A stretch of DNA of 64,000 nt. Origin: Sisyra terminalis. Taxonomy: Eukaryota > Arthropoda > Insecta > Neuroptera > Sisyridae. The DNA lies in the NCBI GenBank assembly GCA_958496175.1, contig OY292274.1, positions 43,782,630 to 43,846,629 of the forward strand, read 5' to 3'. The notes beneath the pieces are model-generated. The model made no database searches and was not told the DNA's origin. It saw only the letters and a program-made list of their open reading frames with translations. Positions 1-9,790 of this stretch are shown one piece after another. A program made the translations under genes and the position numbers. Position 1 is the stretch's first letter; the number at the start of each line of letters is the position of its first letter.

Positions 1-295
1 CATAAACCATTTAATACCATAAAACCATAATAAAACCAAAAATAAGTTTAACAATTACTCATATCTGTCATATTTGTTGGGTTCGTAATAAAGAAACAAC
101 CAAACACATAATTTTTATTAAATGTACCTACTTTTATATTATGTATATGTACAGTCCAACGTCTATCCGTTTAAGCCTCCATGAATTAATATCTACTAGT
201 TTGATTTAGTTTTAGTTTTTTGTTAAATAAGTCTATTAGTTTTAGTATTTTATTTTGGTTTTAGTAACAAAAGTAGAAAAAAATTGCGAAAAAAG
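1..295. other. AT-rich non-coding stretch
   Basis: No coding frame, RNA gene or clear repeat boundary was seen here. The sequence is dominated by A/T runs. Confidence 0.6.
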
Positions 296-520
296 TCATG
301 AGTTGTCGATCGAAAATGACAAACTTAAACTTCTGTTAAACAAACCAATAAATTTAGAATTTTGATTTTTGAAAACCCAAATTTGCCAATCAAAACGTCG
401 TAACTAACCACAATTGATTTTTAATTACGATCCTAAGAGATGAAACAAGGGGTTAAAAGTTTTTCAAACTTTCACATATTAACTCATACCCTGAAAAAAA
501 TTTAATTTACCAATTTTCAA
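296..520 (+). repeat. Dispersed repeat C, copy 1
   Basis: This stretch aligns by eye with 20735-20935. Shared blocks include TCGAAAATGACAAA, a CTTCT(T/G)TTAA segment followed by AAACC-AATAAATTTAG, and GA(T)GAAACAAG-GGTTAA followed by AAACTT(T)CAC-TATTAA. The order and spacing of blocks agree, so this is a diverged dispersed repeat rather than chance. It resembles non-coding parts of insect retroelements, but no coding domain is attached and the class is not determined. Confidence 0.5.
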
Positions 521-817
521 ACTACATACTTTTTTTTCCAGTCCACTATAATTAATTAGCTAATAAAATTGTTTAAGTTTTAGTAACAATAGTCTTTATA
601 TTTATTTTTTGGTATCCAATGATAAATTCAATGTTTGTGTTATAGAACTACGTTATTTGCTTTGTACTGGGTCCCTAATTCTTTAAATTTTGGCTAAATT
701 AAAATTGATCGATCAATAATAAAATATAGGTGTATTAATATTGAATTATTTATTTCATTTTTAATCAATGTTATTAAAAAAATTTCTGCGCACATTGATT
801 CTTTCAATTTAAGCCAA

Positions 818-824
818 AAGTATT

Positions 825-908
<84 letters not shown>

Positions 909-916
909 AATACTTA
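818..916. repeat. (AT)n microsatellite inside a short palindrome
   Basis: A run of about 34 AT dinucleotides is bordered by AGTATTTGAAATATT on the left and its reverse complement on the right. The whole block is therefore a near-perfect palindrome able to form a long hairpin. Confidence 0.85.
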
Positions 917-924
917 CAAGCATA

Positions 925-1165
925 AGCATGTTTTTCTTAAATCACTTATAATTTTCTGAGTAGTATATATTAAAATGATTTATCTAACTCGTATTATTTT
1001 ATAATTTATTATAAAAAACTAATATTATTATATAACAAAATAATACGTTAACAATGTTACTGCTTAGTTTTACTACTAAGAAGTACAAACCTTACTTATT
1101 TCATTTTCACTTATTGAACTGAAAATATTTCCTATTCCTTAAAAAAATAAAATATATATATAAAT

Positions 1166-1209
<44 letters not shown>

Positions 1210-1281
1210 TTATTATATATTTATATTTATTATATATTTTTTATATATTTATATATATATATATATTATATATATATATAT

Positions 1282-1323
<42 letters not shown>

Positions 1324-1564
1324 ATTTATATATATATTTTATTTTTTTAAGGAATAGGAAATATTTTCAGTTCAATAAGTGAAAATGAAATAAGTAAGGT
1401 TTGTACTTCTTAGTAGTAAAACTAAGCAGTAACATTGTTAACGTATTATTTTGTTATATAATAATATTAGTTTTTTATAATAAATTATAAAATAATACGA
1501 GTTAGATAAATCATTTTAATATATACTACTCAGAAAATTATAAGTGATTTAAGAAAAACATGCT
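925..1564. repeat. Foldback element with AT-repeat loop
   Basis: The left arm (about 925-1160) and right arm (about 1330-1564) are reverse complements over some 230 bp with almost no visible mismatch. The arms run from AGCATGTTTTTCTTAAATCA inward to CCTATTCCTTAAAAAAATAA. The centre is AT/TTA microsatellite. There is no coding capacity. The near identity of the arms suggests a young foldback/MITE or recent gene conversion between arms. No convincing target duplication was found, so the class is unknown. The neighbouring palindrome at 818-916 may belong to the same unit. Confidence 0.85.
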
Positions 1565-2330
1565 TTTGCTTTCTATGTTTCATAATTTGTATGCTAATCG
1601 TTATTACAGTGGTTTCTTTGTTGTAGAACGCAAAGTATTGACTGTTTTTAAAAGCTTATACTAACAACAAGAAAAAAAACAGCTAATGAAAGTTTGTTAG
1701 TGAAGAAATGGGTTAAAATTTGGGATATCTACATTATGAACATTTTTTATTACATTAGATTAATGGACCAATACTATCTTAATGGAATAAATAAAATCTT
1801 TCAGCTTCTTCGAAATCTATTGATTAATTATTTAATAATCACTTATTAATCTTCAGTATTCTTATATTCTATACATTTCCGCTATGTTTGCCAAATGTAA
1901 ATATTCATGAATCATAGCAAACTTGGAAAAAACTTGAATCATTTTAGCTACACAACCGAATGGGTTAAGTTGTAAGAAAAAACGGTTCCTACTGAATGTT
2001 TTAGGAAGAAACCTAAGAAAATCTAAAGGAGAAAAACTTAAGAAAAAAAGTAGAAAGAAGAATTAAGACTTTAGTGGGTGCAAAAAACGATGTGAAAAAT
2101 TATTAGCATTTTCCCCCCTATGTGTATTTACTATTTAGTTTTAGTTACGATTTCAGACTTCAATTCGCATTGGTATTTTCATACAATAACGTTTTTTGAT
2201 TTTGAAATCCACTACCTCAGTGTTTTAAGTATAGTATAATTTTGATATTACAAGTTCGAGTTAGGATTGCAAAGAACTATTGTACTATTTTTATAATCTA
2301 ATTACAAGAATCGAGAATCGAAGAAAGAAT
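1565..2330. other. AT-rich non-coding stretch
   Basis: Nothing recognisable was found. The last part may hold more of the decayed LINE that becomes legible at about 2335, but no frame is readable. Confidence 0.5.
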
Positions 2331-2334
2331 TATC

Positions 2335-2815
2335 ATCGGTATGGTGACAAGAAGTACGCTAACTGGATAAGCCACATTCTGAGAGGTAAAATATTGGTTC
2401 AAGTGTACTTTAGCACACCCACAATCTGACAACGTTGCATTTTCGACTTTGTTTTTAATTTAATTCGCGATATTTTTGTTAATTCAATTCTACTATGGTG
2501 AAATTCTCTCTTTTGTGGCTAAATTTTCATTATGGACCGATTTAATCGCGAATAAAATTAAAAATAAAGTCGAAAATGCAACGATGTCAGATTGTGGGTG
2601 TACTAAAGTACACATGAGCCAAAATATTCATACATGATGTTTTAAAAGGGAAATTGAAAGGTCCCAAGAATAGAATAAGAAGAAGAATTGAGATACTGCA
2701 ATTATTGAAACAAGGAATGGACTTTCCCAGTTTGAAGAACCTCGCCAAGGATTGACAATGCTGGAGGGAAAAATTCCACGCGGGAAACTAAATCTGTCGT
2801 TAGGCAGAAGTAGAA
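2335..2815 (+). pseudogene. LINE reverse-transcriptase ORF, C-terminal remnant split by a MITE
   Basis: Two pieces (about 2335-2395 and 2629-2815) read in one frame once the 225-bp MITE and one copy of its 8-bp duplication are removed. The first piece encodes KKYANWISHILRG. The second begins IHDVLKGKLKG and ends LAKD, a stop codon, then QCWREKFHAG. This is the pattern of the extreme C terminus of many arthropod non-LTR ORF2 proteins: a WIGHILRR-type motif, a basic GxxKGxRxRGR-type stretch, then a D-R-x-x-W-R motif. All catalytic RT domains are missing, so it is a dead 3' fragment. The exact clade is uncertain, though RTE-like is favoured. Confidence 0.75.
2396..2620. mobile_element. 225-bp palindromic MITE, copy 1 (8-bp TSD)
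   Basis: The element begins GGTTCAAGTGTACTTTAG and ends CTAAAGTACACATGAGCC, with long inverted arms continuing through GCATTTTCGACTTTGTTTTT and an ATTCGCGAT core. It is flanked by a perfect 8-bp duplication, AAAATATT (2388-2395 and 2621-2628). Removing it restores the interrupted LINE frame, which confirms the boundaries. An 8-bp duplication suits hAT, P or Merlin-type transposases; the GG start is less typical of hAT. It has no coding capacity. Copy 2 (52448-52672) has exactly the same length. Confidence 0.92.
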
Positions 2816-2829
2816 AAAAATAAGGAGAG

Positions 2830-3235
2830 ATCAAAATATTTAATTTTAATTATGATTCAGGGGGCAAGGGTTTATAGATTAACATTTATTTTGTTGTTTA
2901 TTAAATGTAGTCGTTTTATTTACTTATGAAATTGTTAGATTTAAATAACTTCCGGATAGATTATTATTTTACATACTAGAAGATGTTGTTTAAGCTTGAT
3001 AATTACAGGGAAGTGTTATATTTCTTGTTGCAAGAATGAAATTTTGAAATAGTGCAAGTAAGTACGTGAGATTGTTTTGCTTTGATTTCGAAATTGAATG
3101 CACTCTGGGTGTTTATCTTAGATATCTTATCGAAATATAAGTTAATGCTTTTTTAATATTCGTAAATGTGTTTCCTTCTTTGATAAGCACTTGATTCTTG
3201 GTATTGAAAGATTGAAACTGGTTTTGTTTCGGTAT
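2830..3235. other. AT-rich non-coding stretch
   Basis: No gene or repeat was recognised. Confidence 0.5.
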
Positions 3236-3780
3236 TAAAAAGCGTTTATCGTTACATTTGCATGTGTACACTCACATCGAATTGTTGATTTGAGCCAGTA
3301 GCTCAGTTGCAGTTGCATTTTGTATGCACAACTCAAACAATATAGTAATTCTCACCCTCGCCTCCGGGCCTTCGGTCAACGAGGTCCCAACTCAAAACCA
3401 TATTATGTACTCACTACTTAGTGTGCATTGTCGTTGCATTGCATTGTAACTTAGGAAATAAGAAAATATTACAGTGTTGGCCTCGATATTAGGAACTGCT
3501 GTTTATTATGAATGTACATTGTACACACACAATACTAAGATAAAATTTTACGTTTTCCTCGAACGTATGCGTATTGATTGCATTCACATGCAATTCTGGC
3601 ATAAGTGTATTGGTATGACTATAAGCTCTGGTGCAACTCTCGGCTTATGTATTATTGTTATTGGTATGAATGCGACAAACTCACGGCGACAGGCCAACGA
3701 CCACGTCCAATGTCGTCCCTCCATGCATTTCTATGTTCGTATGTGTTAAAATAAACATACGCACACAATACATTCGCAAA
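3236..3780. other. Less AT-rich block of unknown nature
   Basis: This block is visibly richer in G+C than its surroundings and repeats short TGCATT/CATTGCA and ACACTCACA-like words. A 91-codon open frame lies at 3474-3749 on the plus strand, but its protein has no recognisable domain and looks like translated repeat. It is probably a degenerate repeat or a fragment of an old element. Confidence 0.3.
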
Positions 3781-4266
3781 TAATTACAATATTATTTATT
3801 GATAAATTACATGTATTATTTATTACGTATTTTTATGTTGATTACAATTTTATTATTAGTACAAGTGGTTATTGTTATTCAAAACTGAGGTTAAAGTCGA
3901 CAGACTTATGTAGAACCTACAAGAGGAAAACAAAATCTAAGATAATTACAATTAGTTATCGATTTTAAATATGCATCTTCAAGTAGTTTAAAACCCCCAA
4001 AAATAAATGTTCCTGGTTATTTATAATTTTTTATGATTACATTAGAAATTAGAAATTTAAGAAGTACTTAAAAATCAAGGATTATAAAATGCACAGGTGG
4101 CCTCATGGTGACTACGTGACGTATCCAGAAGAAATTCGTACATATCTTCAGACTGATTCAATTTCAAAATTCTTCGTATGACGTCATATTTTTTTCTAAT
4201 GGAGCAACCTGTGTAATTTACAAACCTTGCTTAAAAATCGAAGTAAGAAAAAAAGTAGGTACGAAT
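3781..4266. other. AT-rich non-coding stretch
   Basis: Nothing recognisable was found upstream of the nested transposon cluster. Confidence 0.5.
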
Positions 4267-4297
4267 CAGAGTCGTTAGAAAAAAGTATACTAGTAAC

Positions 4298-5046
4298 TAG
4301 AGATGCCACGAATAGTGATTTGGCCGAACAACGAATATTCGGCGAGTCTGAAGAAAAGCGAAATCGTTTGCTATCAATAAACGCTGAAAAAATTGTTTTC
4401 ATTCATCATAGCTTACTACTGATAGATTTTAAGTATTAATTTGCTATGGTAAAATAATTCATGTATAAGTTAAAAGCTATTGGTGAAATAAAAGCCTTTC
4501 TGTGTAATATTATGCATTTTTTCCTAATTTACTTTTCGAATATTAGTTTCATTTCTAATTTTTACCTATCACAACGTATCACAGATTGATTTTTATTTTG
4601 TAATAAGTGTAGAAATTTATAATACAATAAAATATTAAGAGGATCGGAAAGAAATGTCATTGCTGAACCTTTCGACATTCAATTGCTATTTATCGGTTTA
4701 TCAGTAATTTTAAAGTCGTACCTAAAGACATTTTCTGATTAGCGTCACTAATTAACTCACAAAAGATTAAAAATATTTATTATTCTAAGCTCTATATTGA
4801 AATGGTGAAATAAATTCCCAAAGGAATACAAATTCGGTATTATATGCTTCGAAATTAAAGCTTGTGTAAAAATTTTGTGTTTTAATTTTATGTTAAGAAA
4901 ACTTATTCGTTTTTGAGTAAAATATGCTTTTTTTTAATGATTTGGTATTCGGTATTCGGTCGAATATCGTTTACTATTCGAATATTAAAAAAAGTAGCCG
5001 AATAGCCCGAATACCGAATAGTGGGCGAATATTTATGGCATCTCTA
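4298..5046. mobile_element. hAT-type non-autonomous element, TAGAGATGCCA termini
   Basis: Left terminus TAGAGATGCCACGAATAGTG pairs with the right terminus ending CATAAATATT-like sequence then GGCATCTCTA in inverted orientation. Subterminal CGAATATTCGG and GGTATTCGG repeats are typical of this kind of hAT terminus. It is flanked by an 8-bp duplication, CTAGTAAC (4290-4297) and CTAGTTAC (5047-5054), with one mismatch. No transposase is encoded. It sits inside the AGTATC element and itself seems to contain a mariner-derived segment at 4637-4865. Confidence 0.85.
4637..4865 (+). repeat. Mariner-derived 5' segment
   Basis: This segment starts GAGGATCGGAAAGAAATGTC and aligns with the 5' end of the mariner-like element at 37381 through CAATTGCT, AAAGACATT, AAAGATTAAAAATA and GGAATAC(G/A)AATTCGGTATT. 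It has diverged widely and lacks the 3' inverted end, so only the 5' part of the element is present here. Confidence 0.65.
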
Positions 5047-5116
5047 CTAGTTACTTTAAAGTATCTACGATATTGTACCTTATTTTTTTATATTTTTAGG
5101 CAAAAAGTAACTAGTA

Positions 5117-5601
5117 CAGGAATCCCTCGCATTACGGATGCTTACTTAACAGAAATGGGATATTACGGACATGGTTAAATAAGTATCAAAATTTCGGTAT
5201 AAGGATGAAATATTCACAATTACGGACAATATATGTATATTTGTTTTATTTTGCTTACATTTTTTATGAGGAATCAAAAAAATAAAATAATTAAAAAGAT
5301 TTTGAGTACATACAGTTTATGCTTGGTTTTCTTATACGGGGAATTCAAAAATAGTTATCAAATGTTCTTACGAATTAGTATTTGATGTTATGCGGTATAG
5401 TGCAGGGTTAGTTTATGTACGCTCTATATTTAGTGTGAATCTATAGTAAAATTAGGTTCTTTTACGAGTATTTTCGCTAGCTGAAACGCATCTATTACTT
5501 TTCAGTAGGATCTCAAAGTAATAGCGGTTTCGTTTAACAGATTTTCGATTTACGAACAGTTTGTGTGGAACGCATCCTGTTCGTAAAGCAGGGGATTACT
5601 G
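5117..5601. mobile_element. pogo/Tigger-like MITE with TA duplication
   Basis: The left end CAGGAATCCCTCGCATTACG and the right end, read in reverse CAGTAATCCCCTGCTTTACG, are imperfect inverted repeats of the type found in pogo/Tigger elements. The element is flanked by TA on both sides (5115-5116 and 5602-5603), the target duplication of this superfamily. At 485 bp it is too short for a transposase and no coding remnant is visible. It splits the AGTATC hAT-like element. Confidence 0.85.
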
Positions 5602-5660
5602 TATCTTTGATACTTTTCAAAAGGAACCGTATCTTGTAACTAAAAAGTATCTTCGATAGA

Positions 5661-7930
5661 AAAGTTGTTCTCTATTAATCAAATTCAATTACTTTACCTC
5701 CGATTTCAAAATATTCGGAACCAAAGTTGTAGATATATAATCAATCAGATATTCTAACTTTTCGAAGTCCGGGTCAAAGCTCCATAACATAGTTACACTA
5801 TAGCCAAAGCCAAGTACTATTTTGTAAGTTAAAGTAAAATTTGCAAGAAGTTTAACTCCTGATTATATGGTTACTTTGATAAAAATGAATAAATTAGGTA
5901 TCTTTTTGTTTTTAAGAATTCATGGAAAAAAACTATTTTCCTTTCTGTTTGTTGAATCATTTAAGATTAAGCAGTGTTTTTTTTTTTGTAAAAAAGTTAA
6001 ATATAAATAAACATTGATAAGTAATTGAAAATTCTATTAATTTTCTAATAAATAAATCATTTTTTCAACATATGCCGAAAGTATAAATTAATATGTCTGA
6101 AACCCATTAATACAATAATAAAAATTTAATTAATGCAGTATTAAATACTGTTAATTGGGTAATTACTGAGGAAAGCAACTAATTAATATTGTAGGATATT
6201 TTAATTTACGGAAATAAAAGTAAATTGTCACTCTTTCGTTTACTTAATAACTTTAATAATGATTCATTTCAGAAAAAAAAACGTTAACTGATTTTTTTTT
6301 GCTCTTTGTTTGTAATTTTGTGTTGGCTTTGACTAAGTAAAATGAACTAAGCAAAATGTATGTAATGACTCATTTATTTTTAATTTAAATAATAACCATA
6401 CAAAATTTTTACATTAAACGTAAAATTTGTTTTTGCAGAATTAAATTGTCCATCAACGTTTAAAAAAGGAACAAATAAAAATATAAACATAGAAATAATT
6501 ATTTTGTGATTAAACTAAAAACTTTTGTGTCAATTTATTAAAATATACATGTAATAAACAAAAAAATGTGACCTAGAGAAAAGGTCATTTACTTTGATTG
6601 TAATGTAAGATTGATTCAAAAATTTCCATATCATATGTGCCTAAATTATACACACTTTTTTTTGTTGTTTAATTTTCATCAAAACATGGAAATATAAACG
6701 CCTTAGTATTTTGGAAGGTTGAGCGTAGTAATATAGTAAACACTCACCACTCATACAAATCGATAATGAGAAGCAAATATTTGCAATGCTAAAATTCCAC
6801 ACGAAAAAAAAATGACAAGTCATTTTTGGTTGAGTAAAACTGTTCGTAGGTTTTTCTGAAATTTTTTAAGGCTCTACTTGTACCTACCTCACATTTCGTT
6901 AATGGTTGTAAAGATTAAGGATGTGATTACACAAGTCCTATTTGGTGTCAGGTAAGAAATAAGAATCGAAAAGACCCTTCAACGACGCCTTACTGTCCCT
7001 TCATTTTTAATTTTAACGTGTTTTTCTGCTTTTATGTCTTTGAAAACACAATTTCGGTTGTTAAAATGGGATGGTTTTAATGGTCGTTTAATGGTCCATG
7101 AGATGCTGATGGTCGATAGAAAGCTGTATGGGTTCATATTTTATAAGTTCAATTAAAGAACTGTAGGTCCTTACCCGCATTTTGTTTTTGTAGGATTTTT
7201 TTTTGGTTCAATGGTAATCAAAAATAATAATTTTTATGTAAATCTAATCACCAAAACACTATCACTACATAAACCTTAAAAATTCGGAATTTCGTTTATG
7301 AATTATTCTTTTTTTGATTATTTTAATTTGACTGTTTTAACAAAAAATTATCTCTTATAATTATTTTAATCTACAAAGAAGTGCTGGTTATATGCTTCAT
7401 TTATTTCTTTTATTTTGAAAAAGTGATAAAACTTGAGGATACCTACAGTTGCTTAACCATGAGTCAAATGCTCCATTCGTAAAAGATGAATAATTTTCCA
7501 CTCATAGATTATTTTGTAGATATGAAATTGAAATAAATAATAATAGTTAAAAATATAATATTTTTCGTTGGTTTCACTTACCTAAAACTTACTTCTGAGT
7601 GTGATTACTAGAAAGTACTTTATACCTTACTTATACTTTTGGACTTATTCTTGTTTATCACTCAATAAAAAAAAACAGGTAATTATTGTTAATAAGATAA
7701 AAACGAGTTTATGATTATTTGAGTTTTTTTTTTTATTAATTTTGTACACATTTTTGTTCAAAAGTATATGTTTTTAATATGTCTGTTTGCATGAAGTGAT
7801 TACTAAATTACAAACAATAAAAAGGAACACTTAAGAATATTGCAATTGGATAAAATGAAATATATTATGCTGATATGGTCCTATTTTTTTATTTTTTACA
7901 CATTCGCACTGTATTCTTTCCTTGCCGACA
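5661..7930. other. Long AT-rich non-coding stretch
   Basis: Only short open frames with no domain signature are present. No RNA gene or bounded repeat was recognised. Confidence 0.5.
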
Positions 7931-7939
7931 ATGTAGTTG

Positions 7940-8640
7940 TTAATACAATCTACAATGTATTCTTCTTCTTAGAGGAGATGGAACTAAAAATTTTGTCATC
8001 CCAACCCTTCTCTTGATTTCAGGTTTGAAACCTCCCTTAGCAGTTATTTTTGTGCCAAGAGAAACATCAGTGTCCACAGCATTGAGATGGTTTGAACTTT
8101 AGAGCAGTGCTTCTACCTTAGCCTTGTTAAAGGTACAAACTCCCACCGAATCCCTCTTAGTTGGAAAAATAAAATATGATTTTTTTAAATTTAAAATACA
8201 AGTATGTATTTATATATAGGTATATTGACCCCCGCCGAATCGCGAGACTAACTCACCCTGGGATTCGATTCAACCCAAGTTAAGAACCACTACTTTAGAG
8301 TATGTCTACAATCAAAATATAACATTTGGTTCAATTTAGTCAGAGGGTTTCATACGTTAAAAGAATTTAAAAAAAATTTGTTCGTTTTGTACCAGAACTA
8401 TCTTGTGTTCCGCATAAAGTAAGGTCTACACTTTTTTTTGCATATGAAGACTCCACTTTCCCAGTTTTCCAGGATTTTTTTTACAATCCATTCTTTGTAT
8501 ATGGTAAAGAGAAATAGGGATAGAATGCACCCTTGTCTGATATCGTTTCAGACACTAAAACATGTTGAAATATTCCTTTCTATTTGTTTTTGTGTTGTAC
8601 ATCTTATAGTTACACGAATGATGAGCTACTACTATTGTTT
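7940..8640 (-). pseudogene. Decayed RTE-like LINE reverse transcriptase, split by a hAT MITE
   Basis: Read on the minus strand, about 8640-8434 encodes an RT palm piece, NDIRQGCILSLFLFTIYKEW, matching the G-V-R-Q-G-C-I-L-S-P-L-L-F motif of non-LTR RTs. About 8100-7940 encodes SLGTKITAKGGFKPEIKRRV, matching the YLG-x(n)-GG-x(n)-EIKRRI motif that lies downstream in the same proteins. The YADD catalytic motif is not legible. Between the pieces lies a 188-bp hAT MITE (8105-8292) plus about 140 bp of decayed sequence. It is an old, dead insertion. Confidence 0.7.
8105..8292. mobile_element. 188-bp hAT MITE, CAGTGGTTCTTAACC type, copy 1
   Basis: It starts CAGTGCTTCTACCTTAGCC and ends AAGTTAAGAACCACTA, which are inverted repeats of the widespread CAGTGGTTCTTAACC hAT terminus. 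A perfect 8-bp duplication, CTTTAGAG, flanks it (8097-8104 and 8293-8300). The interior carries the GAATCGCGAGACTAACTCACC block shared with copies at 16537 and 51541. It has no coding capacity. Confidence 0.92.
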
Positions 8641-8657
8641 TCGTGTTTCCTCTATAT

Positions 8658-9790
8658 CAGAGTTTCATATACTTATGGCTCCACGTATCCTAGTTAAAGT
8701 TTCCAGATGACACCCAATCCCTGATTCTCCCTAAAGAAAATAATAAAACTGACAGTTGCAAAAAGTAAGGTTTCTTATTTTAATAAAACGTAACAAATAC
8801 CATATTAATGTAATGGATCGACTTGTTTCTGGTCGCAAATTGATCCATTTTAGCTTTAATTCTAACTTAGTATCAAGTCCTTTTCTGTACATCGTTTTTA
8901 TCATGACCAAGAGTGAAAACCCATTCTCAGTAAAAGAAAATTCATCGCTTTGTGTAAGATTTCGAGATATTCTTCCTGTCTAACTGCACAAAATCAATCA
9001 AAGATATCTTTTTTGAATCAACTTGAAGAGTTTCATTTACGGACATTTATAGTAATGATTCATATCGCTTAATACACAAACTAAAGTTTATGCTTTCAAT
9101 TGTGATCAGAAATGGGTTTCGAATCCAGTCATCTTCAGCATTATCAATATCAAAAAAATACACTTTCACTTCGCCGAAAAGCCAAGAAAATTAAATAATT
9201 ATTTCAGCCTTTATTTTGGCATGCACGGATAAGGCGTTTTTCGTGATAAATTCAGGCGAAATATGAAAACATTCCAAGATATTAGAGCCGCTTATAATCA
9301 AAGTGGCGTAAATCATAATTTTGTTTTTAATTTTCTGATTTTATTAGCTGAAACGATTCCTTGGGTAATGAACTGTTTATTGGAAATGCAAAATAAGTCA
9401 AAGCTTCATTATTATGCCAGTAAATAGCTGACCAAAACACTTCCTACGTATAATTTTCAATAGCTCTTTGGATAAAAGTTATTATATCTCCGAATCGCGA
9501 AAAAGTGACTTACACCACTTTGACTTTAAACAGTTCATTTGATCTTAAGCAAGCAAATGCGTTTATTATGTTCTGTACATGTGGAACCTGTGAAACATAT
9601 GGAACCTTGTATCGAGGTATTTGTTTCGTTGAGACTAGAAAAATGTCAGCTACATAGGTTACTCTTTTAATCAATGATTCATCTTCATACCTCACGCACC
9701 TACTTCAGCCACTTTTACGCAAATTTTGTCGCGAACCCTTAGGAATGGGGAACCCTTAGGGATTCGCGTATCCCATTTTGAGAAACCCTA
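8658..9790 (-). mobile_element. Internally deleted Buster-like hAT element
   Basis: The low-coordinate end reads CAGAGTTTCATATACTTATGG. The high-coordinate end, in reverse, reads TAGGGTTTCTCAAAATGGGA. Both are diverged forms of a CAGGGTTTCTC terminus. Candidate 8-bp duplications are CTCTATAT (8650-8657) and CCTTATAT (9791-9798), six of eight matching. Part of the transposase gene remains inside on the minus strand. At about 1.1 kb it is shorter than an autonomous hAT element, consistent with internal deletion. Confidence 0.7.
8770..9720 (-). pseudogene. hAT (Buster/ZBED5-like) transposase remnant
   Basis: On the minus strand near 9690-9600 the translation has KRVTYVADIFLVSTKQIP, resembling the R-L-A-Y-L-A-D-I-F-x-x-L-N motif of Buster/ZBED5-type transposases. 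Near the 3' end (about 8950-8810) it has FSFTENGFSLLVMIKTMYRK, matching the conserved Y-L-C-E-x-G-F-S-x-L-x-x-I-K-S-K-Y-R block of the C-terminal dimerisation region, followed by L-K-L-K-W-I-N-L-R-P-E. A WIRNPF-like block (TGFETHF) lies between. Several stops and frameshifts interrupt it, so it is inactive. The dimerisation block is the strongest evidence. Confidence 0.78.

Larger units (their letters stand above)
4267..5660. mobile_element. hAT-like AGTATC element interrupted by two insertions
   Basis: Three pieces, 4267-4297, 5047-5116 and about 5602-5660, line up in order with the start of the element at 40844. Both begin CAGA-CTGTCAG or similar, then AAAAAAGTAT, TTACTTTAAAGTAT, GCAAAAAGTAACTAGTA and GTA(T)TTGTAACT. 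The CAGA(G/A)-start terminus suggests a hAT-type MITE. The right end is not visible and seems lost beyond 5660. The gaps are filled exactly by the TAGAGATG element and the Tigger-like element, so this is the oldest layer of the nest. Confidence 0.75.

Noticed and set aside
3474..3749. 91-codon plus-strand ORF in a less AT-rich block
   Set aside because: Translation has no domain and reflects repeated TGCAT/ACACA words; no splice or promoter context.
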